Shown piece by piece: positions 1-8,301 of a stretch of DNA of 64,000 nucleotides. The stretch covers positions 2,210,700-2,274,699 of the forward strand of contig NZ_CP011382.1 in the NCBI RefSeq assembly GCF_000734895.2. The letters run 5' to 3'. Source of the DNA: Calothrix sp. 336/3. Its GTDB lineage: Bacteria; Cyanobacteriota; Cyanobacteriia; Cyanobacteriales; Nostocaceae. The notes under the pieces are model-generated. The model saw only the letters and a program-made list of their open reading frames with translations. It was not told where the DNA came from and ran no database searches. A program made the translations under genes and the position numbers. Numbering within the stretch: the first letter of the stretch is position 1; the number at the start of each line of letters is the position of its first letter.

Positions 1-1063
1 AACCAATTTCGGAAATGTTCATTTCAATCCCGTGGGTACGGTAATCTTCGCTCCTACCCTCGTGAAAACGTTCCCTACTTGGTCGCTCATTTGACCATAA
101 AATCGATTCAATTTCGGAGATAGTATCTTCATCTAGATGATTCATTTTTAATTGAATTGGTCCATTACCAGAGTTTAATTCTTTCCAAATCTCCAGCATC
201 ATTTGACCGCTCCAATAATCGCAATTGATAAAGCGATATCCTTCTGCGTTGGCAGTGTATGCACCAAATGGACCAGCAACATAGGCACAGGCTGGACCAT
301 TGTAATCTTTAATCAGGGGATTGATTTGGAAGCTTTCAATGTTCGTCAGTTCCGCTCCTGCATGGTATGCCATTGAATAGCCATCCCCTGCGTTTGTAGG
401 GTTCTCGTAGGTTCCGTAAAGATACCCAGAGGCTGGTAATCCCAATCTTCCACAAGCTCCCGTACAGAGAATTACTGCTTTGGCTTGAATAACAACAAAA
501 TCCCCACCCCGCACATCGAAGCCAACTGCACCGATCGCTCTCCCATCTTTTACCATCACCCTGGTTGCCATCACACGATTGGTTACTTGGACTTTGTGGC
601 GTTTAACTTGTCGGGTAAGAATGGTTTTGAGGTCTTTTCCTTCCGGCATCGGCAGTACATATTTACCAACTCGATGCACTTGCTTAACATCATAATTTCC
701 TTGGGGGTCTTTCTGGAACTTTACACCCCAACTTTCCAATTCTTGGATGGTTTCATAACCTAATAGTGCGGTTTGGTAGACGGCTTTTTGGTGGAGAATG
801 CCATCATTGGCAATGGTGACTTCCCGTACATATTGCTCTGGTGTCGAATATCCGGGAATCACTGCTGTATTAACTCCATCCATTCCCATGGCGATCGCAC
901 CACTGCGACGAATATTCGCTTTTTCGAGAATCAATACCTCACAACTGGGATTGACTTGTTTAGCTTTGATTGCTGCCATTGTTCCAGCAGTTCCGCCACC
1001 AATGACAAGGACATCCGTTTTAATCTGTTGGGTATTGATTTGAGTGGTTATATCGATATTCAC
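1..1063 (-). CDS. FAD-dependent fumarate/APS reductase-like flavoprotein, partial
   Basis: About 354 residues of a flavoprotein whose C-terminal part lies beyond the left edge. The likely start is GTG at 1063, four codons after an in-frame stop. Near the N-terminus is a dinucleotide-binding fingerprint, VLVIGGGTAGTMAA, typical of the fumarate reductase/succinate dehydrogenase/APS reductase alpha family, which moves electrons through bound FAD in the cytoplasm. Later segments such as GDGYSMAYHAGAEL also fit that family. It lies just downstream of the sulfonate-binding ssuA on the same strand, with a copy of the sulfur-island motif between them (1241-1266). A second flavoprotein of this type is at 25874. 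Family assignment is firm. The substrate is unknown; a role in sulfur metabolism is inferred from neighbours only. Confidence 0.8.
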   Translation of the reverse strand, partial: MNIDITTQINTQQIKTDVLVIGGGTAGTMAAIKAKQVNPSCEVLILEKANIRRSGAIAMGMDGVNTAVIPGYSTPEQYVREVTIANDGILHQKAVYQTALLGYETIQELESWGVKFQKDPQGNYDVKQVHRVGKYVLPMPEGKDLKTILTRQVKRHKVQVTNRVMATRVMVKDGRAIGAVGFDVRGGDFVVIQAKAVILCTGACGRLGLPASGYLYGTYENPTNAGDGYSMAYHAGAELTNIESFQINPLIKDYNGPACAYVAGPFGAYTANAEGYRFINCDYWSGQMMLEIWKELNSGNGPIQLKMNHLDEDTISEIESILWSNERPSRERFHEGRSEDYRTHGIEMNISEIG

Positions 1064-1240
1064 GTTGTCACTCTACTAAATTGATTGTGCAAATAGATTG
1101 TGAATTCTGGAAATAACAGCTAGTAACAGTATTAGAAGCGCGAAAAGAAGCTTGTGATTGCGAAAATTATCAGGAAATAAGGCTTTGGAAATAGGCTTTT
1201 GGAGATAAAGCTAGGAAACTTCTTCAATCATACCACTGCA

Positions 1241-1266
1241 AGTCTATCAATTTATCGTATTTTAAA
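1241..1266 (+). promoter_or_regulatory. Putative sulfur-regulon operator, copy 1
   Basis: Contains CTATCAATTTATCGTATTTT, matching the right half of the motif at 2631. It lies about 178 bp upstream of the flavoprotein start at 1063 and downstream of ssuA. Function is inferred from recurrence across the island. Confidence 0.45.
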
Positions 1267-1385
1267 AAATCCTAACTCAATTTAAAGCAAGAATTCTCGT
1301 ACTGTGACAGCCGAGAAATCTGATATAAAAAAATATACTTCTTAGCCAAAGAGCATTACAGCCTTAAAGCTCTCTTGAGTAATAC

Positions 1386-1530
1386 TTCCCCCTATCCCCC
1401 TTATCTCCCCTATTTCCCTTATCTCCCCTATCCCCCTTGTCTCCCCTATCCCCCTTATCTCCCCTATCCCCCTTATCTCCCCTATCCCCCTTGTCTCCCC
1501 TATCCCCCTTGTCTCCCCTATTTCCCTTGC
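1386..1530. repeat. C/T-rich minisatellite, 18-bp period
   Basis: About eight imperfect copies of a unit close to CCCCTATCCCCCTTATCT. The complementary strand is G-rich (GGGGGATAAGGGGAGA) and could form quadruplexes. The TAG stop of ssuA lies inside the array, so the gene's last codons are repeat-derived or border it. Similar arrays are at 11032, 11566, 22785 and 49470. Confidence 0.9.
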
Positions 1531-2591
1531 CAAACGATATCCTTCACATTAACTTGCTTGGGAATCAATTGAATTTTGTAGAATGCATCGGCAACTTCTT
1601 GTTGCTTGGTAATTACTTCATCAGTGAGAGGCAAGGCTCCATGATCGCGGCGTTTTTCTGCTGTCTCCAACACCGCAGCATCTATACCCAATACTGGAGA
1701 AAGTAACTTTGCTACTTCAGTGGGATTACCTTTAGCCCAGTCGCTAGTTTTCTTGACTTCATCCAGAACTGTTTTCAATCCTCCGGGATTATTATCTACA
1801 AAAGACTTGGCTGCAAGATAATACCCACGATTGGGAGCAACTCCTGTTGCATCGGTGAGAATTCTGGCACCTAAAGCTTTCTCAGCTGCGGCTAAATAAG
1901 GGTCCCATACTGCCCAAGCATCAACATTTTTACCTTCAAAAGCAGCACGTCCATCGGCAGGTGTGAGAAATACTGGGGTGATGTCACTATACTTGAGTCC
2001 AGCTTTTTCTAAGGCTTTCACTACCAGATAATTGGTATTGGAACCTTTGGCAAAGGCAACTTTTTTACCCTTGAGGTCGGCTACAGTTTTAATCGGTGAA
2101 TCTTTGTGAACGACGATCGCTTCAGCTTGAGTGCTTAATGGATCGTAAGCAACGTACAGCAGAGGTGTACCCGCAGCTTGAGCAAACACTGGTGGTGCTT
2201 CTCCCGTATAACCAAAATCAACACTTCCTGAGTTTATCGCTTCTAATAACGGTGGACCTGCCGGAAACTCATTCCAAACCACCGAAGTACCCGAACTTGC
2301 CAGAGCATTTTCCAAATTCTTGTTGGCTTTGAGTGCAAACAGAATTGTTGCCGCTTTCTGATAACCGATGCGAACAACTTTTCCGTCTACTTGGGAAGTA
2401 GGACTGGGATTTCCTTCTGGTGTAGTGGCTGAATTATCGGTGAAATTTTGCGAACAAGCCGAAAGTGCCAAGGTAAAACTAAACCCAACCGCAATTAGTA
2501 AAGCAAAAGCACGAATTTTCGCTTGTTTAAATCTTCGCAACCAATGAGAAAAATTACTTAGCAGATTTACAGAAGGAAACTTAGTTAACAT
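1518..2591 (-). CDS. ssuA: Sulfonate ABC transporter substrate-binding lipoprotein (SsuA-like)
   Basis: A 357-residue periplasmic binding protein of the SsuA/TauA/NrtA type that captures sulfonates for the SsuBC transporter. The N-terminus has basic residues, a hydrophobic stretch and the lipobox LSAC (Cys about 46), so it should be a lipoprotein. Family signatures include YTGEAPPVFAQAAG and the LKGKKVAFAKGS segment. Apart from the initiator Met and the lipobox Cys I count no Met or Cys, which suits a protein made during sulfur starvation. A copy of the island motif begins about 40 bp upstream of the ATG. The stop codon lies inside the minisatellite at 1386-1530. The rest of the transporter is encoded at 19858-22645, and a second binding protein is at 28421. 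Confidence 0.9.
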   Translation of the reverse strand: MLTKFPSVNLLSNFSHWLRRFKQAKIRAFALLIAVGFSFTLALSACSQNFTDNSATTPEGNPSPTSQVDGKVVRIGYQKAATILFALKANKNLENALASSGTSVVWNEFPAGPPLLEAINSGSVDFGYTGEAPPVFAQAAGTPLLYVAYDPLSTQAEAIVVHKDSPIKTVADLKGKKVAFAKGSNTNYLVVKALEKAGLKYSDITPVFLTPADGRAAFEGKNVDAWAVWDPYLAAAEKALGARILTDATGVAPNRGYYLAAKSFVDNNPGGLKTVLDEVKKTSDWAKGNPTEVAKLLSPVLGIDAAVLETAEKRRDHGALPLTDEVITKQQEVADAFYKIQLIPKQVNVKDIVWQGK

Positions 2592-2630
2592 AACGACTCT
2601 ACTCTTAGAAGTAAATACTAGGTAGGATAT

Positions 2631-2661
2631 TACGATAAATCTATCGATAAATCGTACTTTG
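2631..2661 (+). promoter_or_regulatory. Putative sulfur-regulon operator, copy 2 (best copy)
   Basis: Contains CGATAAATCTATCGATAAAT: two direct CGATAAATC repeats, 12 bp apart, followed by CGTACTTT. It lies about 40 bp upstream of the ssuA ATG. This copy is used here as the reference for the motif. Confidence 0.6.
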
Positions 2662-3050
2662 TCACTGCAATATGAAAGGCAGGGGAAGGGAGACGAGGAA
2701 GTCTTGCTGAGATCAAGCTTGACGGGGTATTGACAAGGGATGAATTTCGGGAAAAACCAGAAAATCTCAATAAATAATAAAGATACCGCAGAAATAACAC
2801 GGTATCTTTACCGAATTACCGTAGGTTGTTTGTCTATATGATTTCACAGGCTATGGCGAAAAATCAAGCCCCATTCTCACTCGGTTAAATCTATTACAAT
2901 TTTCACAATTATTAATACTCGTCTGAAAGCTTTTACATGACTGCATTTCGGTGTTTTTTTTGCTAGATACGATCACTGACTACTGACTTGACACATTTTC
3001 ATGAAAAACTAATAATTAGATTATCTAAACATAAGGGTTGCATAGAAATC
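2662..3050. other. Intergenic region between ssuA and the ABC exporter
   Basis: A 389-bp divergent region. It contains a weaker motif relative at 2797-2826 (ACGGTATCTTTACCG followed by ACCGTAGG). No RNA gene or clear promoter box was recognised. Confidence 0.4.
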
Positions 3051-3905
3051 GTGACCACACTTAAAAAACAATTAGAAAAGTTGGAACCGGATAACAGCGC
3101 GGAAATACCAATAATTTTGTCAACACAGGGATTGACACGCCGTTTTGACAAGTTTGTTGCGGTTGATTCCCTAGATATTTTTGTGAAACAGGGTGAAGTT
3201 TTTGGTTTGCTGGGACCAAATGGTGCAGGTAAGAGTACGGTCATCAAAATGCTGACAACCTTGCTACCATTGAGTGCTGGGAAAGCAATGCTGGCAGGTT
3301 ATGATGTCACCCATCAAGCTGGTGTTGTGAGAAGAGTTTTTGGTTATGTACCACAAGCATTATCGGCAGATGGCTATCTTACGGGTTACGAAAATCTCTT
3401 AATTTTCGCGAAGTTGTACGATATTCCTCGGAGACGACGGGAGCGATGTATTCGGGAAATCCTCGCATTTATGGGTTTGCTCGATGTACGCGATCGCCTG
3501 GTTCGCAATTATTCCGGGGGGATGATTCGCAAACTGGAAATTGCCCAATCGATTCTGCACGAACCGCAGATTTTGTTTTTGGATGAGCCAACTGTAGGAC
3601 TCGATCCCATCGCTCGCGCTCAGGTTTGGCAATTGGTAGAGCAATTACGCGCAGAATTCGGTACGACGATATTTTTAACTACACACTTTTTAGAAGAAGC
3701 CGATAATTTATGCGATCGCGTGACAATTATGCAGCGCGGTAGGGAAGTTATTACTGGTATACCCCAAGAGCTAAAAGCATCGTTAGAACAAGCAAATGCA
3801 ACTTTAGATGATGTCTTTATCCACTATACAGGCGACCAATTAACATCAGGAGTTAGTTACCGTGAAACTGCCAGAACCAGACGTAATGCTCAACGGTTGG
3901 GTTAA
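3051..3905 (+). CDS. ABC-2 type exporter ATP-binding protein (DrrA-like)
   Basis: A 284-residue ATPase of the daunorubicin-resistance/ABC-2 export class. It has Walker A (GPNGAGKS), a signature motif (NYSGGMIRKLE), Walker B (ILFLDEPTVGLD) and the switch His (TTHFLEEAD). The frame is open further upstream to a TTG at 2988, but that extension is weak; the GTG at 3051 is the likelier start. It overlaps the permease gene by 44 bp and heads a run of four same-strand genes (ATPase, permease, MarR, MFS). It should power export of an unidentified compound. Family is secure; substrate is unknown. Confidence 0.9.
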   Translation: MTTLKKQLEKLEPDNSAEIPIILSTQGLTRRFDKFVAVDSLDIFVKQGEVFGLLGPNGAGKSTVIKMLTTLLPLSAGKAMLAGYDVTHQAGVVRRVFGYVPQALSADGYLTGYENLLIFAKLYDIPRRRRERCIREILAFMGLLDVRDRLVRNYSGGMIRKLEIAQSILHEPQILFLDEPTVGLDPIARAQVWQLVEQLRAEFGTTIFLTTHFLEEADNLCDRVTIMQRGREVITGIPQELKASLEQANATLDDVFIHYTGDQLTSGVSYRETARTRRNAQRLG

Positions 3906-4716
3906 TCCCAACGCCAAGGGGAAACCAAATTTTATCTCTGCAATTAGGGAATTGATTAGTAAAACCTTGGTAATTGCCGAGTTGGAAGTGCGTAAACTGC
4001 GCCATGATCCCACCGATTTAGTAGTCAGAAGCGTCCAACCTGCTTTATGGTTGTTGATTTTTGGACAGGTATTTACCAAAACTCGCGCTATCCCTACGGG
4101 AGATTTACCCTACTTAGATTTTATGTCGGCGGGGATTCTTGCTCAAAGTGTCCTGTTCGTGGCAATTTTTACCGGGGGGATGACCTTGATTTGGGAAAGA
4201 GATTTAGGGGTTGTACATAAGTTTTTGGCAAGTCCTACACCACGCACAGCCATGGTTTTGGGTAAAGCCCTAGCTTGTGGGGTACGGTGTATTTCCCAAG
4301 TATTTATTATTTACGGATTAGCATTTTTCTTAGGTGTCAAACTTAATCTTAACCCCTTAGCTTTTCTGCAAGTATTGCTGATTGTGATGCTGGGAGCTGC
4401 TTGTTTTTGCGTATTTTCCTTAATTATTGGTTGTCTAGTGAAAACACGGGAACGAATGACAGGAATTGGACAATTAATTACCATGCCCTTCTTTTTTGCT
4501 AGCAATGCTATCTATCCGATTTCCCTAATGCCGGGATGGTTAAAGTTGATTTCCCATATCAACCCTTTAACTTATCAGGTTGATGCTTTGCGGGGTAAAA
4601 TGCTGCTAAATGGGATCAGCCTCTACGGCTTTACTTTGGATTGTACAATTCTCTTGCTAACATTAATAGGCTTGACCTTCATCTGTGGCAAACTTTATCC
4701 ACGGGTGGCGATGTAA
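3862..4716 (+). CDS. ABC-2 type exporter permease
   Basis: A 284-residue integral membrane protein with about six hydrophobic segments (for example around WLLIFGQVF and FIIYGLAFFLGV) and the ABC-2 membrane domain motif near NAIYPISLMPGWLK, followed by NPLTYQVDALR. It pairs with the preceding ATPase, whose 3' end it overlaps. The GTG start at 3862 is supported by AGGAG eight bases upstream. It should form the membrane channel of the exporter. Confidence 0.9.
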   Translation: MKLPEPDVMLNGWVNPNAKGKPNFISAIRELISKTLVIAELEVRKLRHDPTDLVVRSVQPALWLLIFGQVFTKTRAIPTGDLPYLDFMSAGILAQSVLFVAIFTGGMTLIWERDLGVVHKFLASPTPRTAMVLGKALACGVRCISQVFIIYGLAFFLGVKLNLNPLAFLQVLLIVMLGAACFCVFSLIIGCLVKTRERMTGIGQLITMPFFFASNAIYPISLMPGWLKLISHINPLTYQVDALRGKMLLNGISLYGFTLDCTILLLTLIGLTFICGKLYPRVAM

Positions 4717-4735
4717 TTAGGAGAAAAACCAGCCC

Positions 4736-5197
4736 ATGAAATCGGATAAACCATCTCAAGAATGTGCCAATCGAGTAATGGACACCATTCCCTTGGTGAT
4801 GCGGTTTATTCGAGCGGATATGCGGGAAAATAGCGCCACATCCTTATCTGTTCCCCAATTGCGATCGCTGGCATTTCTCAAACGCAATCCGGGAGCTTCC
4901 CTATCCGACCTTGCGGAGCATCTTGGTGTAACTTGTGCTACAGCATCCACAACCACCGAGCGATTAGTACAACGTAACTTTGTCCAACGCACAGATCATC
5001 CTCAAGAAAGGCGAAAAGTGGTTTTAAGTCTCACGGATGAAGGAAAACAACATTTAGAGGAAACTCAGGCACAAACTCGCACCCACATTACAGACTTATT
5101 AGATGGTTTGACGGCAAAGGAAATAGCACAAATTGAAAAAGGGTTAACTCTACTCAAAAATGTCTTTGAACGATCAGAAGTTAAAAAAGCTCCGTGA
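4736..5197 (+). CDS. MarR-family transcriptional regulator
   Basis: A 153-residue winged-helix protein. The recognition region (LSDLAEHLGVTCATASTTTE) is followed by the wing (HPQERRKVVLSLT), both standard for MarR proteins, which usually repress neighbouring efflux genes and release DNA when a ligand binds. A strong AGGAG precedes the ATG. The 3' end overlaps the MFS gene by 38 bp, so the two are probably co-translated. It is likely the local regulator of the ABC and MFS exporters; this is inference from position. Confidence 0.9.
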   Translation: MKSDKPSQECANRVMDTIPLVMRFIRADMRENSATSLSVPQLRSLAFLKRNPGASLSDLAEHLGVTCATASTTTERLVQRNFVQRTDHPQERRKVVLSLTDEGKQHLEETQAQTRTHITDLLDGLTAKEIAQIEKGLTLLKNVFERSEVKKAP

Positions 5198-6440
5198 GGC
5201 TGAGGCTACACAACAAGATGCCTTTGCAGCCTTAAGATTTCGGGATTATCGATTATTTACCATCGGTCGCACCCTCCTATTTACGAGTTCGCAAATGCAA
5301 ACTGTAGCACTGGGTTGGGAATTGTACGATCGCACGGGTTCGGCTTTGGTTTTGGGTGGGATTGGATTAGCACAGGTATTGCCAGCAATTTTACTAACTT
5401 TAGTTGCTGGTCATGTCGCAGATAAGTATCACCGTAAACCAATTATGCTGTTTGCGATGTTGATATTCGCGCTCTGCTCCTTGGGTTTAGCAATAATTTC
5501 CTATACTCGCGCTCCCAATGCAGTAGTTTTAATTTATACGATTCTGGTATTAACAGGTATTGCCAAAGCATTCCTCAAACCTGCTAGCGATGCCTTGATG
5601 TTTCAGTTAATACCAGTTGAAGTGTTTACCAACGCCGCAACTTGGAATAGTAGTAGCTTTCAGATTGCCTCTGTAGTGGGTCCCGCTTTAGGAGGATTCG
5701 CGATCGCAGTTCTCAAAGGTGCGACAGGTGTATATTTGCTGGCTGGATTTGCCGGATTCCTGTGTTTGATTTTAATGGCAACGATTTCCGAGCCAAAATT
5801 TACCCCTTCCAAAGAACCAATTTCCTTGAAAGCACTGGTTGCAGGGGCGACATTTGTTTGGAAAAACCAACTAATTTTAGCGGCAATTAGTTTAGATATG
5901 TTTGCCGTATTATTGGGGGGTGCGGTAGCTTTATTACCCATCTTTGCTAAGGATATTTTGCGGGTAGGACCCTTTGAATTAGGATGTTTGCAAGCTGCAC
6001 CTTCCATCGGAGCTTTGATTATGGCGGTGAGTTTGGCATATTTGCCACCATTGCGTAAAGCTGGTAAAGCCCTGTTATGGTCGGTGATTGGCTTTGGAGT
6101 GGTGACAATTATATTTGGCTTGTCCCGGTGGTATTGGCTGTCATTGCTGATGCTGGCTTTGAGCGGTGCTTTAGATGCCATTAGCGTAGTTATTCGCCAT
6201 ACCTTGGTACAAATTCGCACTCCCGACAATTTACGCGGTCGCGTTGCGGCAATTAACAGTGTATTTATTAGCGCGTCGAACGAATTAGGGGGCTTTGAAT
6301 CAGGTTTAGCTGCGGCATTTTTGGGTCCTGTGGTTGCCGTTGTCGGTGGGGGTATCGGCACAATTGTAGTTGCGATCGCGGCTGCTTATATCTGGCCAGA
6401 AATGCGGAAATTAGGGACTTTAGAAGAATATAAACAATAA
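5160..6440 (+). CDS. MFS transporter, enterobactin-exporter (EntS/MFS_3) type
   Basis: A 426-residue transporter with about twelve hydrophobic helices. It has the N-terminal signature FRDYRLFTIGRTLLFTSSQMQ and the cytoplasmic-loop motif GHVADKYHRKP typical of the EntS-like MFS_3 group, which exports small molecules such as siderophores. It ends the exporter cluster begun at 3051. The substrate cannot be read from sequence. Confidence 0.88.
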   Translation: MSLNDQKLKKLREAEATQQDAFAALRFRDYRLFTIGRTLLFTSSQMQTVALGWELYDRTGSALVLGGIGLAQVLPAILLTLVAGHVADKYHRKPIMLFAMLIFALCSLGLAIISYTRAPNAVVLIYTILVLTGIAKAFLKPASDALMFQLIPVEVFTNAATWNSSSFQIASVVGPALGGFAIAVLKGATGVYLLAGFAGFLCLILMATISEPKFTPSKEPISLKALVAGATFVWKNQLILAAISLDMFAVLLGGAVALLPIFAKDILRVGPFELGCLQAAPSIGALIMAVSLAYLPPLRKAGKALLWSVIGFGVVTIIFGLSRWYWLSLLMLALSGALDAISVVIRHTLVQIRTPDNLRGRVAAINSVFISASNELGGFESGLAAAFLGPVVAVVGGGIGTIVVAIAAAYIWPEMRKLGTLEEYKQ

Positions 6441-6480
6441 ACTACATAATACAAGCATTATTGTAATACACAGATATTTT

Positions 6481-6720
6481 GTCAACTTTTCCAAGCCTAT
6501 TTCGTGATTGACTGGACAAAACCCTACGAATTTGTTGATACCGAACTTCTACAGCTTGAACCCGATGCAGAAATTGGTAAACGTCTAGTTGATAAGGTAG
6601 CAAAAGTGTACCTGCTTAATGGTGAGGAAGCATGAGTACCTACACACATTGAAATTCAAAGTCAAGCAACAACTTATCTACATTACAAGCACTTGCTTTA
6701 TTTACTCTATATATGCGATA
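6481..6720 (+). pseudogene. Remnant of an Rpn-family (PD-(D/E)XK) nuclease/transposase gene
   Basis: One frame reads QLFQAYF, then VIDWTKPYEFVDTELLQLEP, DAEIGKRLVDKVAKVYLLNG, a TGA stop, then THIEIQSQ. This order matches the N-terminal half of the cyanobacterial Rpn/DUF4351 recombination-promoting nuclease family, with an internal deletion after QLFQAYF and a nonsense codon. The rest of the gene is missing. It is a decayed mobile gene with no expected function. Confidence 0.6.
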
Positions 6721-6742
6721 CTCCACTTTATAGAAAAACTAC

Positions 6743-6770
6743 TGTAAATCTATCAATTTATCGGGGTTTC
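6743..6770 (+). promoter_or_regulatory. Putative sulfur-regulon operator, copy 3
   Basis: Contains GTAAATCTATCAATTTATCG, a close match to the motif at 2631. It ends only 10 bp before the sulfatase ATG, where a ribosome site would normally be. A bound protein here would block initiation, or the message is nearly leaderless. Confidence 0.55.
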
Positions 6771-6780
6771 CGACAAATAT

Positions 6781-8088
6781 ATGGTTTATACCAATCCTGC
6801 TATTTCCCAGCGTCCTAACGTGGTGTTCATTTTGGCTGATGATTTAGGCTGGGGAGACTTGAGTATTGACGGACAGCAAAACTATCAAACACCTCATTTA
6901 GATCGATTAGCTCGGGAAGGAGTGAGATTTAGTCAAGCTTATTCTTCCTCTCCTGTTTGCACACCGACACGAGTTGCTTTTTTTACAGGTCGCTATCCGG
7001 GAAGATTACCAATTGGCAATCAAGAACCTTTATTGGGGGTGCAGCAAATTGGGGACAAAGTGGGATTACCTCCAGAACATCCAACGATCGCTTCTCTGTT
7101 GAAAGCCAATGGTTATGAGACTGCTTTAGTTGGTAAATGGCATTGTGGCTATCTGCCGAAATATAGTCCTTTGCGGAGTGGTTTTGATGAATTTTTTGGT
7201 AATTTCAGTGGTGCGATCGATTATTTTCGTCATGTTGACACTAATGGAAAACCCGACCTGTGGGAAGCGGAAGTTCCTGTAGAACAAGCAGGATATATTA
7301 CAGATATTTTTACCGATCGCGCTGTTGAGTTTATCAAACGCGATCGCAATCAGCCCTTTTACCTCAGCTTGCATCATACAGCACCCCATTGGCCCTGGGA
7401 AGGTCCCGATGATGTGGAATTGAGTAATGCTTTGATTGGTAAAGATGCTTTACCAAACTGGATAAATACGGGAACAGCAGAATCCTATGCAGCAGTGGTG
7501 AAGAGTTTAGATGATGGTGTTGGTAGAGTATTGCAGGCATTAGATGACGCAGGAATTGCAGATAATACCATAGTCATTTTTGCTAGTGATAATGGTGGTG
7601 AAAAGTTCTCCAACTTGGGTGAATTTAAGGGGAAAAAAGGCTATGTCTATGAAGGTGGAATCAGAGTTCCGACTTTTATTCGTTGGAATGGGGTAATTCC
7701 TCCTAATCAGGTTAGCAAGCAAGTAATAATTACCCACGACATTACCGCAACTATTCTAGCTGCAACACAGACAAATACTGACCCAAATTATCCCCTCGAT
7801 GGAGAAAATTTACTTCCTGTAATTACAGGAGAAAAATCAATTGATCACCGAACTTTATTCTGGCGTTACAAGGGAATTGACACACCAGTTTTACCCCCAA
7901 AAGTGTTGCAAGGTGCGGTGCGAAGTGGAGATTGGAAGTATGTGAAAATTGGAGAGCAAGAATTTCTGTTTAATCTAGCGACTGATGATAAGGAAGAGAT
8001 TGATTTGCAAGTCGAACATATTGATACATTTAAACTGCTGCGTGCAGGATATCAAAAATGGGATGCGGAATTAGAGCCTTATTTATAG
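6781..8088 (+). CDS. Sulfatase (arylsulfatase type I, formylglycine-dependent)
   Basis: A 435-residue sulfatase that should release sulfate from sulfate esters. The metal-binding Asp pair is at residues 20-21 (ILADDLGWGD). The formylglycine motif C-T-P-T-R starts at Cys60, a match to CxPxR, and continues into FFTGRYPGR. SDNGG near residue 268 supplies further metal ligands. I see no export signal, so it is probably cytoplasmic. The only Met is the initiator, and there are only two Cys (the catalytic one and one in KWHCGY), which is striking for 435 residues and fits synthesis under sulfur starvation. A copy of the island motif lies directly upstream. It needs a formylglycine-generating enzyme, which is not in the window. 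Confidence 0.92.
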   Translation: MVYTNPAISQRPNVVFILADDLGWGDLSIDGQQNYQTPHLDRLAREGVRFSQAYSSSPVCTPTRVAFFTGRYPGRLPIGNQEPLLGVQQIGDKVGLPPEHPTIASLLKANGYETALVGKWHCGYLPKYSPLRSGFDEFFGNFSGAIDYFRHVDTNGKPDLWEAEVPVEQAGYITDIFTDRAVEFIKRDRNQPFYLSLHHTAPHWPWEGPDDVELSNALIGKDALPNWINTGTAESYAAVVKSLDDGVGRVLQALDDAGIADNTIVIFASDNGGEKFSNLGEFKGKKGYVYEGGIRVPTFIRWNGVIPPNQVSKQVIITHDITATILAATQTNTDPNYPLDGENLLPVITGEKSIDHRTLFWRYKGIDTPVLPPKVLQGAVRSGDWKYVKIGEQEFLFNLATDDKEEIDLQVEHIDTFKLLRAGYQKWDAELEPYL

Positions 8089-8301
8089 GATTTTTGGATG
8101 GACTGGGGTGGGGAGACAGAGAAAAGAGATGTTTTTAAGTTGTTTGTAATTTGTTCAGCATGAAAGTTATTACCGAAAATCTGGGTTTAAAGCCCCGTCC
8201 TAGAAGGACGGCTTTTTATTCAGATGAAATGTCTGGGAAAGAATATTCTTCAAAGGAACGCTCGAACGTCTAATGCGACTAAATATACTATAATTGAGTC
8301 C

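Noticed and set aside
485..1084. Plus-strand open frames at the left edge
   Set aside because: They are antisense to the flavoprotein gene, which has clear family motifs on the minus strand.
1375..1706. Pro/Tyr-rich open frames PYPPYLPY and SPLSPLSP
   Set aside because: They are translations of the 18-bp minisatellite and lie antisense to the ssuA end. Not genes.
5660..6361. 233-codon minus-strand frame
   Set aside because: It is a shadow of the MFS transporter, with biased composition and no domain.
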